A stretch of 5,139 nt of DNA from an uncultured Pseudobdellovibrionaceae bacterium (lineage in GTDB: Bacteria; Bdellovibrionota; Bdellovibrionia; Bdellovibrionales; Bdellovibrionaceae). Of the stretch, positions 1-5,139 are shown piece by piece. Location: contig CALCCV010000672.1 in NCBI GenBank assembly GCA_937900305.1, positions 1-5,139 of the forward strand. The letters run 5' to 3'. Made by a program: the position numbers and the translations under genes. The notes below the pieces were generated by a model. It did no database searches, was not told the origin of the DNA, and saw only the letters and a list, made by a program, of their open reading frames with translations. Position 1 is the first letter of the stretch; each line of letters starts with the position of its first letter.

Positions 1-1907
1 AGTGGCTAGGGGGTGTGAACAGCTTGTTTTCAACGATCGAAGATTTTGAATTTCCAACGGTCTCTGCCATCAATGGATTTGCATTTGGTGGTGGTTTCGA
101 AATCGTTTTAGCAACCAGTTACCGGGTGTTGAGCAGTCAGGCGCGCGTGGGTTTGCCCGAAACCAAATTGGGAATATTTCCAGGTTGGGGTGGCACGATT
201 CGATTGTCGCGATTGGTGGGAGCCGATAACGCGATTGAGTGGATCGCTTCGGGTGAACAGTGGTCGGCAGACGTGGCACTGAAAATTGGCGCTGTGGATG
301 CTGTGGTCGCGCCTGACAAAGTCAGGACCGCTTCACTTCAGATGTTGAAGGACGCGATCGGTGGCCAGTTGGATTGGAAATATCGTCGTGCGGAAAAAAA
401 ATCTCCGCTCAAGTTGAATCAAACAGAAGCCATCATGGTCTTCGAAGGCGCAAAAGGATTTGTCGCGGCCCAGGCTGGACCGAATTATCCGGCACCAATA
501 ACTGCAATTGAAGTGATGCAAAAAGGGGCCAATAAAACTCGTGACGAAGCCTTGCCGATTGAGACCGCGGGTTTCGTCAAGATGGCGCACACTCCTGTCG
601 CGAAAGCTTTGGTCGGATTGTTTCTTGGAGATCAATATTTAAAAAAAGTTGGAAAAAAATATTCCAAACAGGCTCAGCCCATTGGTGCGGCTGCAGTTCT
701 GGGGGCTGGAATTATGGGCGGCGGAGTGGCCTACCAAACGGCCTCTAAGGGAATTCCAATTTACATGAAGGACATTGCTGAAAAAGCCATTGCTTTGGGC
801 TTGGGCGAAGCTTCGAAGTTGCTGGAAAAACAAGTCAGCCGCGGTAAGATGACCACTGTTAAAATGGCAGAAACACTGACTCGTATTCGGCCCACAATGT
901 CTTATGGCGATTTTTCAGGCGTGGACTTTGTAGTCGAGGCGGTCGTTGAAAATGAGAAGGTGAAAAAAACAGTGCTCGCTGAAACGGAAGCGCAGCTTAA
1001 GCCTGGCGCGATTTTAAGCAGCAACACCTCGACGATTTCAATCACGAAATTGGCCGAGGGTTTAAAGCATCCCGAGAATTTTTGTGGTGTGCATTTCTTC
1101 AATCCCGTTCATCGCATGCCGCTGGTCGAAGTGATTCGTGGACAGAAGACAGGCGACATGGCGATTGCGACGGCCGTGCAGTATGCTCAAGCCATCGGAA
1201 AGACGCCAATCGTGGTCAACGACTGTGCGGGTTTTTTAGTGAATCGAATTTTATTTCCTTATTTCGCGGGATTTGTGGGACTTGTGCGAGATGGAGTTGA
1301 GTTCCGCCGCATCGATAAGGTGATGGAAAAATTTGGCTGGCCGATGGGCCCAGCTTATTTGCTGGATGTTGTCGGTATCGACACTGGTCATCATGCTGAC
1401 GCGGTGATGGCGAGCGCTTATCCGGATCGCATGGGTCACACTGGAAAATCCGCAATCGATGTCATGTACGAAGCCAAACGATGGGGCCAAAAGAATGGCC
1501 TTGGTTTTTACAAATACACACCTGATAAAAAAGGGGCACCGAAAAAAGAATTTGATCCCGCGGCTGTAGAGGTCTTGAAAGCGGCGGTCACGTCGTCAAA
1601 GGACGTTGAAATTTCTGATCAAGATATTACCGATCGCATGATGTTGCCAATGATCATTGAGTCTTCTCGCTGCTTGGAAGATCGGATTGTGGCTTCGCCA
1701 GTTGAAGTGGATCTTGGATTGATTTATGGCCTGGGTTTTCCGCCGTTCAGAGGGGGCGCACTGGCTTATGCGGATGCGATGGGCTTAGCAGATGTTTGCG
1801 GACGGGCTGAAAAATTCAAGGCTCTCGGAAAACTTTATGAGCCGACGGCGCAAATGCAAACTTTGGCCAAATCGGGACAGAAATTTTATTCAGGAATGGG
1901 AGTGTAA
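1..1907 (+). CDS. fadB: Fatty acid oxidation complex alpha subunit FadB (enoyl-CoA hydratase / 3-hydroxyacyl-CoA dehydrogenase), 5'-partial
   Basis: This cytoplasmic enzyme hydrates trans-2-enoyl-CoA and then oxidises the L-3-hydroxyacyl-CoA with NAD+. It works in a complex with the FadA thiolase. The reading frame is open from the first base (first full codon at 3). The GTG at 15 is an internal codon: the residues around it (WL..VNSLF) align with about residue 87 onward of E. coli FadB as I recall it, so roughly 86 N-terminal residues lie outside the window. Visible in order: the end of the crotonase domain, with oxyanion-hole GGG and the two catalytic glutamates (in GGGFE and LPETKLG, equivalent to E. 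coli Glu119 and Glu139); a linker; the NAD-binding GAGIMGGG at 702-725; the dehydrogenase catalytic His (codon 1092, in HFFNPVH) and Glu (codon 1128, in PLVEV), equivalent to His450 and Glu462; and a C-terminal dehydrogenase domain with GWPMGPAYLLDVVG and YGLGFPPFRGG. No catalytic residue is missing. Family length is about 715-730 residues, so only the N-terminus is absent. Any promoter is off-window. FadJ is the alternative name, but the adjacent FadA and close match favour FadB. Confidence 0.96.
   Translation, partial: WLGGVNSLFSTIEDFEFPTVSAINGFAFGGGFEIVLATSYRVLSSQARVGLPETKLGIFPGWGGTIRLSRLVGADNAIEWIASGEQWSADVALKIGAVDAVVAPDKVRTASLQMLKDAIGGQLDWKYRRAEKKSPLKLNQTEAIMVFEGAKGFVAAQAGPNYPAPITAIEVMQKGANKTRDEALPIETAGFVKMAHTPVAKALVGLFLGDQYLKKVGKKYSKQAQPIGAAAVLGAGIMGGGVAYQTASKGIPIYMKDIAEKAIALGLGEASKLLEKQVSRGKMTTVKMAETLTRIRPTMSYGDFSGVDFVVEAVVENEKVKKTVLAETEAQLKPGAILSSNTSTISITKLAEGLKHPENFCGVHFFNPVHRMPLVEVIRGQKTGDMAIATAVQYAQAIGKTPIVVNDCAGFLVNRILFPYFAGFVGLVRDGVEFRRIDKVMEKFGWPMGPAYLLDVVGIDTGHHADAVMASAYPDRMGHTGKSAIDVMYEAKRWGQKNGLGFYKYTPDKKGAPKKEFDPAAVEVLKAAVTSSKDVEISDQDITDRMMLPMIIESSRCLEDRIVASPVEVDLGLIYGLGFPPFRGGALAYADAMGLADVCGRAEKFKALGKLYEPTAQMQTLAKSGQKFYSGMGV
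1898..1902 (+). promoter_or_regulatory. Ribosome binding site for fadA
   Basis: GGGAG lies six bases before the fadA ATG at 1909, inside the last codons of fadB. An AGGA at 1892-1895 is a second weaker match. This site selects 1909 over the upstream in-frame ATG at 1792, which would lie deep inside fadB and add 39 residues unlike any thiolase N-terminus. Confidence 0.7.
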
Positions 1908-1908
1908 G

Positions 1909-3081
1909 ATGTCTAGCCAAAAAGAAGTCGTAGTTGTTGATGCCGTTCGCACCGCCATGGGACGCTCAAAAGGTGGAGCCTATCGCCACGTCCGGGCCGA
2001 AAATTTGTCGGCAGAAGTGATGAATGCGTTGCTAGCGCGAAATCCCAAGCTGGATCCCAAAGAAGTTGAAGATGTGATTTGGGGTTGTGTCCAGCAAACT
2101 CTTGAACAGGGTTTCAATATTGCTCGGTTTGCGGCTTTGATGACGAAGATGCCGCATTCAACCAGTGCTCAGACGGTCAATCGTCTGTGTGGATCTTCGA
2201 TGACGGCACTCCACACGGCGGCGATGTCGATCATGACCGGGAACGGGGACGTGTTCATCGTTGGCGGTGTTGAGCACATGGGGCACGTGCCGATGACTCA
2301 CGGAATTGATCCTAATCCAGCGTCCAGCAAAACTTCGGCAAAGGCCGCTGGGATGATGGGGTTGACGGCCGAGCTCTTGGCTAAAATGCACAATGTCTCG
2401 CGCGAGTCGCAAGATCATTTTGCTCTTCGCTCGCATCAGCGCGCCTACGAAGCCACGGTTCAAGGTCGATTTAAAGACGAGATCATTCCGATTTTGGGGC
2501 ACGATGAAGACGGAGCTTTGAAAAAAATTGAACGCGATGAAGTCATTCGCAGTGATGCTAGCCTAGAAGCTTTGGCCAAATTGTCGCCGGCCTTTGATCC
2601 CAAAGGCGGGACCGTCACGGCCGGAAATTCGTCAGCGATTTCGGATGGGGCCTCCGGTTTATTGGTGATGTCGGCTGATCGAGCCAAATCTTTGGGATTG
2701 CAGCCTATGGCCAAAATCAAAGCCATGGCAACGGCCGGCTGTGATCCTTCGATCATGGGTTATGGCCCAGTTCCGACAGTCAAAAAAGCGCTTGAGCGGG
2801 CCGGAATGAAGATAGGTGACATCGATCTTTTTGAGTTGAACGAGGCGTTCGCAGCACAATCGATTCCGGTGCTCAAAGATCTCGGGCTTCTCGATTTCGT
2901 AGAGACGAAGGTGAATTTAAATGGTGGCGCGATCGCTCTCGGGCATCCGCTCGGTTGCTCCGGTGCGCGCATTGTGGGAACACTTCTGCACTTGATGAAA
3001 TCTAAAAATGCCAAAACGGGAGTGGCCACAATGTGCATCGGTATGGGGCAAGGGGTGGCCACGGTTTTTGAGCGCGTTTAA
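1909..3081 (+). CDS. fadA: 3-ketoacyl-CoA thiolase FadA (acetyl-CoA C-acyltransferase), beta subunit of the fatty acid oxidation complex
   Basis: This enzyme catalyses the last step of beta-oxidation: CoA-dependent cleavage of 3-ketoacyl-CoA into acetyl-CoA and an acyl-CoA two carbons shorter. The protein is 390 residues, close to the 387 of E. coli FadA. It opens with the typical thiolase start VVVVDAVRTAMGRSKGG. The nucleophile is Cys94 in NRLCGSSM. The C-terminal half has NEAFAAQ, then His346 in GGAIALGHPLGCSGARI and Cys376 in CIGMGQG. These three equal Cys91, His343 and Cys373 of E. coli with a constant shift of three, so the enzyme should be active. The start is set by the Shine-Dalgarno site at 1898 and by the family N-terminus. 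Only one base separates it from the fadB stop, so the two are cotranscribed and probably translationally coupled, as expected for subunits of one complex. A hairpin follows 17 bases after the stop. AtoB-type acetyl-CoA acetyltransferase is the main alternative, but the fadB neighbour argues for FadA. Confidence 0.96.
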   Translation: MSSQKEVVVVDAVRTAMGRSKGGAYRHVRAENLSAEVMNALLARNPKLDPKEVEDVIWGCVQQTLEQGFNIARFAALMTKMPHSTSAQTVNRLCGSSMTALHTAAMSIMTGNGDVFIVGGVEHMGHVPMTHGIDPNPASSKTSAKAAGMMGLTAELLAKMHNVSRESQDHFALRSHQRAYEATVQGRFKDEIIPILGHDEDGALKKIERDEVIRSDASLEALAKLSPAFDPKGGTVTAGNSSAISDGASGLLVMSADRAKSLGLQPMAKIKAMATAGCDPSIMGYGPVPTVKKALERAGMKIGDIDLFELNEAFAAQSIPVLKDLGLLDFVETKVNLNGGAIALGHPLGCSGARIVGTLLHLMKSKNAKTGVATMCIGMGQGVATVFERV

Positions 3082-3098
3082 ACTCTGATCGTAAGGAA

Positions 3099-3125
3099 CG
3101 CTGCTTTCTGGTCTAGAGAGCAGCG
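3099..3125. terminator. Hairpin between convergent operons, candidate bidirectional terminator
   Basis: An 11-base-pair stem (3099-3109 with 3115-3125, one T-G wobble) encloses the 5-base loop GGTCT. Two more A-T pairs are possible beyond a two-base bulge. It lies 17 bases after the fadA stop and covers the last codons and stop of the convergent permease gene. That is the expected place for a shared terminator. Neither side has a real T-run (GCGTTCAAGC on the plus side, GTTCCTTACG on the minus side), so it is not a classical intrinsic terminator. It may instead block RNA decay or reduce read-through. Confidence 0.5.
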
Positions 3126-3853
3126 CGTTCAAGCTTCACTAAAGACAGCAACCAAAACACGGCAATGTATCCTAAGGTGGCAAGGTATACGCCGCTTGAC
3201 GGCGCTTCTGTGGGCGCCGGTGTCAGGTGAAATGGTGTCGCCAGCAGCTTCGAAAAAACCTCCGTGGGTAGCCAGTCGGCCAGCCAAATTTCCTGTCGCT
3301 TGAGCAGCCAACCCAAAAGTGGCTCGGCAAAAATCGTCCAGGAAATGTACACGGCCATCGACGAACTAGCGCTTCGAAAAAGCACTGAAATCAAAAAGGC
3401 CATTGAAACATATGCGAACGTGCGTAAGAAAATATTTAGAGATTGAAAGCCCAATTCAAAAATGGGCAGACTCTCTCCCGCTGAGGTTATTGTTATCACC
3501 GCCACCATCCCTGTGACCATGCCAATTGCCGCCAGAGACAAGAGAACAAGTAAAATCAACTTTGACAGAACAGCCTCGCCGCGGCCCAAGCCATTGATGA
3601 CGTGTTGACGTAAAGTTCGATTTTCAAACTCGTTGCAAACCAAAAGAATGGTGAGATACCCCAAAAACATCTGCGAAACAAATCCAACAATCCAAAAAAT
3701 GAGCGCCGGTTTGGATACGGCCTGTGCGCCATTGACACTGAAATTTGAAATCTTCGTTGAACCCAAAACCATCAGAAGATAGAGGCTGACCAAAATCCAA
3801 AACGTTTTATAATAACGAAGTTTTGAAAATTCAAAATGGATCCATCTAAGCAC
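3113..3853 (-). CDS. ABC-2 type transporter permease subunit, six predicted membrane helices
   Basis: This is the inner-membrane channel half of an ABC exporter, partner of the ATPase encoded just upstream. From GTG 3853 the protein has 246 residues. A short basic amphipathic N-terminus (LRWIHFEFSKLRYYKTFW) precedes hydrophobic segments near residues 16-31, 50-73, 98-122, 141-158, 166-184 and 222-239. Between the second and third lies NEFENRT..., ending GLGRGE (residues 74-93), the conserved cytoplasmic loop seen in many short ABC-2 permeases. Start choice: an in-frame ATG at 3895 would add 14 residues and a 50-base overlap with the ATPase gene, with no good Shine-Dalgarno site. GTG 3853 has GGAG seven bases upstream, overlaps by only eight bases, and puts LRWI at the N-terminus, as is usual in the family. 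The substrate cannot be told from sequence: antibiotic or peptide immunity, lipid or ion export are all possible. The gene ends inside the hairpin shared with the fad operon. Confidence 0.85.
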   Translation of the reverse strand: MLRWIHFEFSKLRYYKTFWILVSLYLLMVLGSTKISNFSVNGAQAVSKPALIFWIVGFVSQMFLGYLTILLVCNEFENRTLRQHVINGLGRGEAVLSKLILLVLLSLAAIGMVTGMVAVITITSAGESLPIFELGFQSLNIFLRTFAYVSMAFLISVLFRSASSSMAVYISWTIFAEPLLGWLLKRQEIWLADWLPTEVFSKLLATPFHLTPAPTEAPSSGVYLATLGYIAVFWLLSLVKLERAAL

Positions 3854-4748
3854 GGTTTTGCTCCAAGAGTTTAAGAAATTGAGTTTCCAAACCATGATTC
3901 TGTCGAGACAAATGGCTCAGCACCACACCCTGCTCAAACATCCATTGATTAAAAGACTCGGCGGTGACGCCACTTTCAAATTCAGCTAAAAATCGGTCTC
4001 CTGCAGGTTTCAGATTGCGAAAGCTCGCGTGCTTTTCGACGACCTCTTTTGCTCTGTCCATGGCTGTTGCAGAAAACTCAAATGAATTTCCAGTCGCCAG
4101 CACCTGATTGATAGTCCCGCGCGACAGCGTCTTTCCTTTTTGCAAAATGACCACGTGAGAACAGATTTTCTCTACCTCTGCCAAAATGTGACTGGCCATG
4201 AGAATGGTTTTCCCCTCTTTCGCCACGGCCAAAATGGTTTCCCTCACCTCCGCAATGGCCTGGGCATCCAATCCATTGGTTGGTTCGTCAAGCACCAGCA
4301 CTTCCGGCTCACCCAAGAGGGCCGAGGCAAATGCGAGCCGCTGCTTCATTCCCAGCGAAAATTTTGCGAAGGGATCCGCCCTGCGCTCCCAAAGTCCCAC
4401 CGTTCTCAACTTCTTTTCAATTTCGTCTGCGCCAATCGAGCCCCGCAGAGTGGCCACAATTTTCAAGTTCTGCTCGGCCGACAACCACGGATAAAAATTG
4501 GGCTGCTCCAAAATCGCGCCAATTCGCCGGCGCAACTTTGCGCTCGGAGCTTCGCCAAACCACCTAGCTTCACCCGCCGACGCCAGCGTAACACCTAACA
4601 AAATCCCCAGAGCCGTCGTCTTTCCACTCCCGTTCGGCCCAAGAATTCCCCAAACCTGACCCTTCTCCACTTCCAGAGAAAACTGATCCAACGCCCGCAA
4701 AGACCCATAATTTTTACTGAGACCAGAAACTTGCAAAACCATCTCCAC
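3846..4748 (-). CDS. ABC transporter ATP-binding protein (ABC-2 exporter type)
   Basis: This cytoplasmic ATPase powers the permease encoded by the next gene. The protein has 300 residues from GTG 4748. Its nucleotide-binding domain (about 1-215) is complete: Walker A GPNGSGKTT at 37-45, Q-loop Gln82 in LEQPNFYPWLSAEQNL, signature FSLGMKQR at 130-137, Walker B VLVLDEP at 150-156 with catalytic Glu155, D-loop GLD at 159-161 and H-loop His187. LGMKQ instead of LSGGQ is common in the CcmA/DrrA/BcrA-like exporter ATPases. Residues of about 215-300 form a C-terminal extension typical of that group, probably regulatory. Start: GTG 4748 has GGGGG five bases upstream (complement of 4754-4758). An ATG two codons later (4742) is an alternative, eleven bases from that site. 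The gene is the first of a two-gene operon and its 3' end overlaps the permease start. The ATPase role is near certain; the substrate is unknown. Confidence 0.93.
   Translation of the reverse strand: MEMVLQVSGLSKNYGSLRALDQFSLEVEKGQVWGILGPNGSGKTTALGILLGVTLASAGEARWFGEAPSAKLRRRIGAILEQPNFYPWLSAEQNLKIVATLRGSIGADEIEKKLRTVGLWERRADPFAKFSLGMKQRLAFASALLGEPEVLVLDEPTNGLDAQAIAEVRETILAVAKEGKTILMASHILAEVEKICSHVVILQKGKTLSRGTINQVLATGNSFEFSATAMDRAKEVVEKHASFRNLKPAGDRFLAEFESGVTAESFNQWMFEQGVVLSHLSRQNHGLETQFLKLLEQNRA
3861..3864 (-). promoter_or_regulatory. Ribosome binding site for the ABC permease, deciding its GTG start
   Basis: On the minus strand GGAG stands seven bases before the GTG at 3853, inside the final LLE codons of the ATPase gene. 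The ATPase stop codon TAG falls within the 8-base overlap GTGCTTAG, a layout typical of translational coupling. The alternative ATG at 3895 has no comparable site. Confidence 0.65.
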
Positions 4749-4758
4749 ATTAACCCCC

Positions 4759-4770
4759 AGTTTTCAAACT
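4759..4770. repeat. Interrupted palindrome AGTTT-TC-AAACT upstream of the ABC operon
   Basis: Perfect 5-base arms flank a 2-base centre. The site touches the GGGGG Shine-Dalgarno run of the ATPase gene and lies 10 to 21 bases before its GTG. That position would suit a repressor operator or a leader element, but a palindrome this short can also occur by chance. Confidence 0.3.
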
Positions 4771-4887
4771 TTGTCCTGTCCCACACCGTCATTTCAAAAA
4801 TCGCCCCCCGCTCTCGCGACCTCAGCTCAACAGATTGGGGCAGAATGGTGGAAAGATTGTGGTCTGGAGTTTGCTTCGAAAGGATGT

Positions 4888-4908
4888 GTTGAGCGATTTT
4901 TGCTCAAC
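4888..4908. repeat. Inverted repeat GTTGAGC-N7-GCTCAAC in the leader of the SOUL-like gene
   Basis: Perfect 7-base arms (4888-4894 and 4902-4908) flank the centre GATTTTT. A further copy of the heptamer, GCTCAAC, lies at 4825-4831. The repeat ends 18 bases before the AGGAGG site, so it could be a transcription-factor operator or an RNA hairpin close to the ribosome binding site. There is no T-run after it, so it does not look like an attenuator. Confidence 0.45.
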
Positions 4909-4926
4909 GATTCTTTCAATCACTTT

Positions 4927-4932
4927 AGGAGG
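4927..4932 (+). promoter_or_regulatory. Ribosome binding site for the SOUL-like gene
   Basis: This is a perfect AGGAGG, four bases before the GTG at 4937. It decides that start. The overlapping ATG at 4935 runs directly into TGA, and the in-frame ATG at 4835 has no such site and would add 34 residues of unconvincing sequence. Confidence 0.75.
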
Positions 4933-4936
4933 CCAT

Positions 4937-5094
4937 GTGAAAAACCCAGTATCAGCTCAGTCCCCCTCTCAAACCTCAATCGAGACATCGGGCAAGTTAC
5001 AAATTCCTCTGGTGGAAAAATTGAAATCCATTCCTGAAATTTTTGGCGTTCGTCTGAATGAAGAGCCGAATTACGAGGTTGTAAAGAAGGACGG
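4937..5094 (+). CDS. SOUL-like haem-binding family protein, N-terminal fragment, cut by the end of genomic sequence
   Basis: Only the first 52 codons and two bases of codon 53 are genomic. The start is GTG 4937 after a perfect AGGAGG. Residues 1-20 are polar and Ser/Thr-rich without a signal peptide. Residues 21-37 (KLQ...LVEKLKSIPEIFGV) look like a helical lead-in. Residues 41-53 contain EEPNYEVVKKDG, which fits the opening motif of SOUL proteins (E-x-P-x-Y-x-V, then a Gly, then E-I-R-x-Y). The expected EIR.Y is absent because adapter begins at 5095. The frame runs on to a TAG at 5114-5116, but its last residues DRKSVV and the stop are encoded by adapter. A 59-residue protein should therefore not be recorded. 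SOUL proteins bind haem or tetrapyrroles and are usually about 170-210 residues. The family assignment rests on one short motif and is moderate. The gene is divergent from the ABC operon. Confidence 0.6.
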
Positions 5095-5139
5095 AGATCG
5101 GAAGAGCGTCGTGTAGGGAAAGAGTGTCTTCGCCTGTGT
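5095..5139 (+). other. Illumina TruSeq dual-index adapter contamination at the contig end
   Basis: Bases 5095-5127 match the 33-base Illumina adapter read at the 3' end of read 2. It begins AGATCGGAAGAGC and continues with GTCGTGTAGGGAAAGAGTGT. The next eight bases, CTTCGCCT (5128-5135), are the reverse complement of AGGCGAAG, which I recall as TruSeq HT i5 index D505. The final GTGT (5136-5139) is the start of the P5 flow-cell sequence that follows the index. Order, spacing and content all fit the library construct. This stretch is not genomic DNA and has no biological meaning; the first A may coincide with the ligation A-tail. Confidence 0.98.

Larger units (their letters stand above)
4749..4936. 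promoter_or_regulatory. Divergent intergenic region between the ABC operon and the SOUL-like gene
   Basis: These 188 bases must hold the promoters of both outward-facing transcripts unless the SOUL-like gene is read from elsewhere. I see no convincing sigma-70 promoter. The best minus-strand candidate is TTGAAA (complement of 4792-4797) with CAAAGT 18 bases on, a poor -10 element. On the plus strand TTGTGG near 4858 with AAGGAT 17 bases later is equally weak. The region contains two inverted repeats, listed separately, and a C-run at 4804-4809. Confidence 0.35.

Noticed and set aside
15..17. GTG at position 15 as the start of a 630-residue FadB
   Set aside because: The frame is open to the window edge, the residues before it (WLGG) still align with FadB, and both the position within the crotonase fold and the missing ~86 residues show that it is internal.
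333..635. 100-residue minus-strand frame inside fadB
   Set aside because: It is antisense to clearly conserved FadB coding sequence, has no recognisable domain, and is best explained as a shadow frame.
1792..1908. Upstream ATG giving a 429-residue thiolase that overlaps fadB
   Set aside because: The extra 39 residues are an out-of-frame reading of the fadB end and do not resemble a thiolase. ATG 1909 has a good ribosome site and gives the family length.
2158..3062. Several minus-strand frames of about 100 residues inside fadA
   Set aside because: They overlap one another and lie antisense to the thiolase active-site region. Their rich Arg/His/Pro/Ser content is typical of shadow translation.
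4140..4598. 152-residue plus-strand frame opposite the ABC ATPase
   Set aside because: It is antisense to the Walker A to H-loop region of a well-conserved ATPase, overlaps two other such frames, and shows no family motif.
4771..5037. 88-residue plus-strand frame across the intergenic region
   Set aside because: It has no ribosome site, conflicts with the frame that follows the perfect AGGAGG, and shows no recognisable motif.
5101..5139. Possible end-of-contig repeat, mobile-element edge or phage attachment site
   Set aside because: The bases match the Illumina adapter, index and P5 start exactly in order, so no biological explanation is needed.
1..5139. CRISPR array, tRNA or rRNA gene, insertion sequence, toxin-antitoxin or defence system
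   Set aside because: Nearly all of the window is accounted for by the fad and ABC genes. I saw no spaced direct repeats, cloverleaf, transposase motifs or defence-type domains on either strand.

Overview
The window holds four ordinary bacterial protein genes, the first part of a fifth, and 45 bases of sequencing-library adapter at its right-hand end. It looks like the terminal piece of a draft-assembly contig. I found no new biological system. The most notable result is an artefact: position 5095 to the end is Illumina TruSeq adapter, including an 8-base index, joined directly onto a gene.

Layout. (1) Positions 1-1907 (+): fadB, the alpha subunit of the fatty acid beta-oxidation multienzyme complex, cut at its 5' end by the window edge. 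(2) Positions 1909-3081 (+): fadA, the 3-ketoacyl-CoA thiolase (beta) subunit, one base after the fadB stop. Together they form a fadBA operon covering the last three steps of each beta-oxidation cycle: hydration, dehydrogenation and thiolysis. (3) Positions 3099-3125: a strong hairpin where the fad operon meets a convergent operon. (4) Positions 3113-4748 (-): a two-gene ABC-2 type transporter operon, with the ATPase (3846-4748) first and the six-helix permease (3113-3853) second. The genes overlap, and the permease probably starts at a GTG inside the last codons of the ATPase. (5) Positions 4749-4936: a divergent intergenic region with two small inverted repeats and no convincing promoter. 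(6) Positions 4937-5094 (+): the start of a gene resembling the SOUL haem-binding family, cut off where genomic sequence stops. (7) Positions 5095-5139: adapter.

Organism. All genes use normal bacterial Shine-Dalgarno signals, GTG starts are common, and base composition is intermediate. FadB and FadA closely resemble the gammaproteobacterial pair as I remember it. The permease resembles short ABC-2 permeases of Bacteroidota and Bdellovibrio-like bacteria, and a SOUL-like gene is adjacent. A Gram-negative aerobe is clear. Bdellovibrionota or a related proteobacterial lineage is my guess, and this window alone does not settle it.

Function. The fad genes act together on acyl-CoA in the cytoplasm. 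The ABC pair forms one inner-membrane exporter of unknown substrate. Nothing in the sequence links the fad operon, the transporter and the SOUL-like gene functionally.
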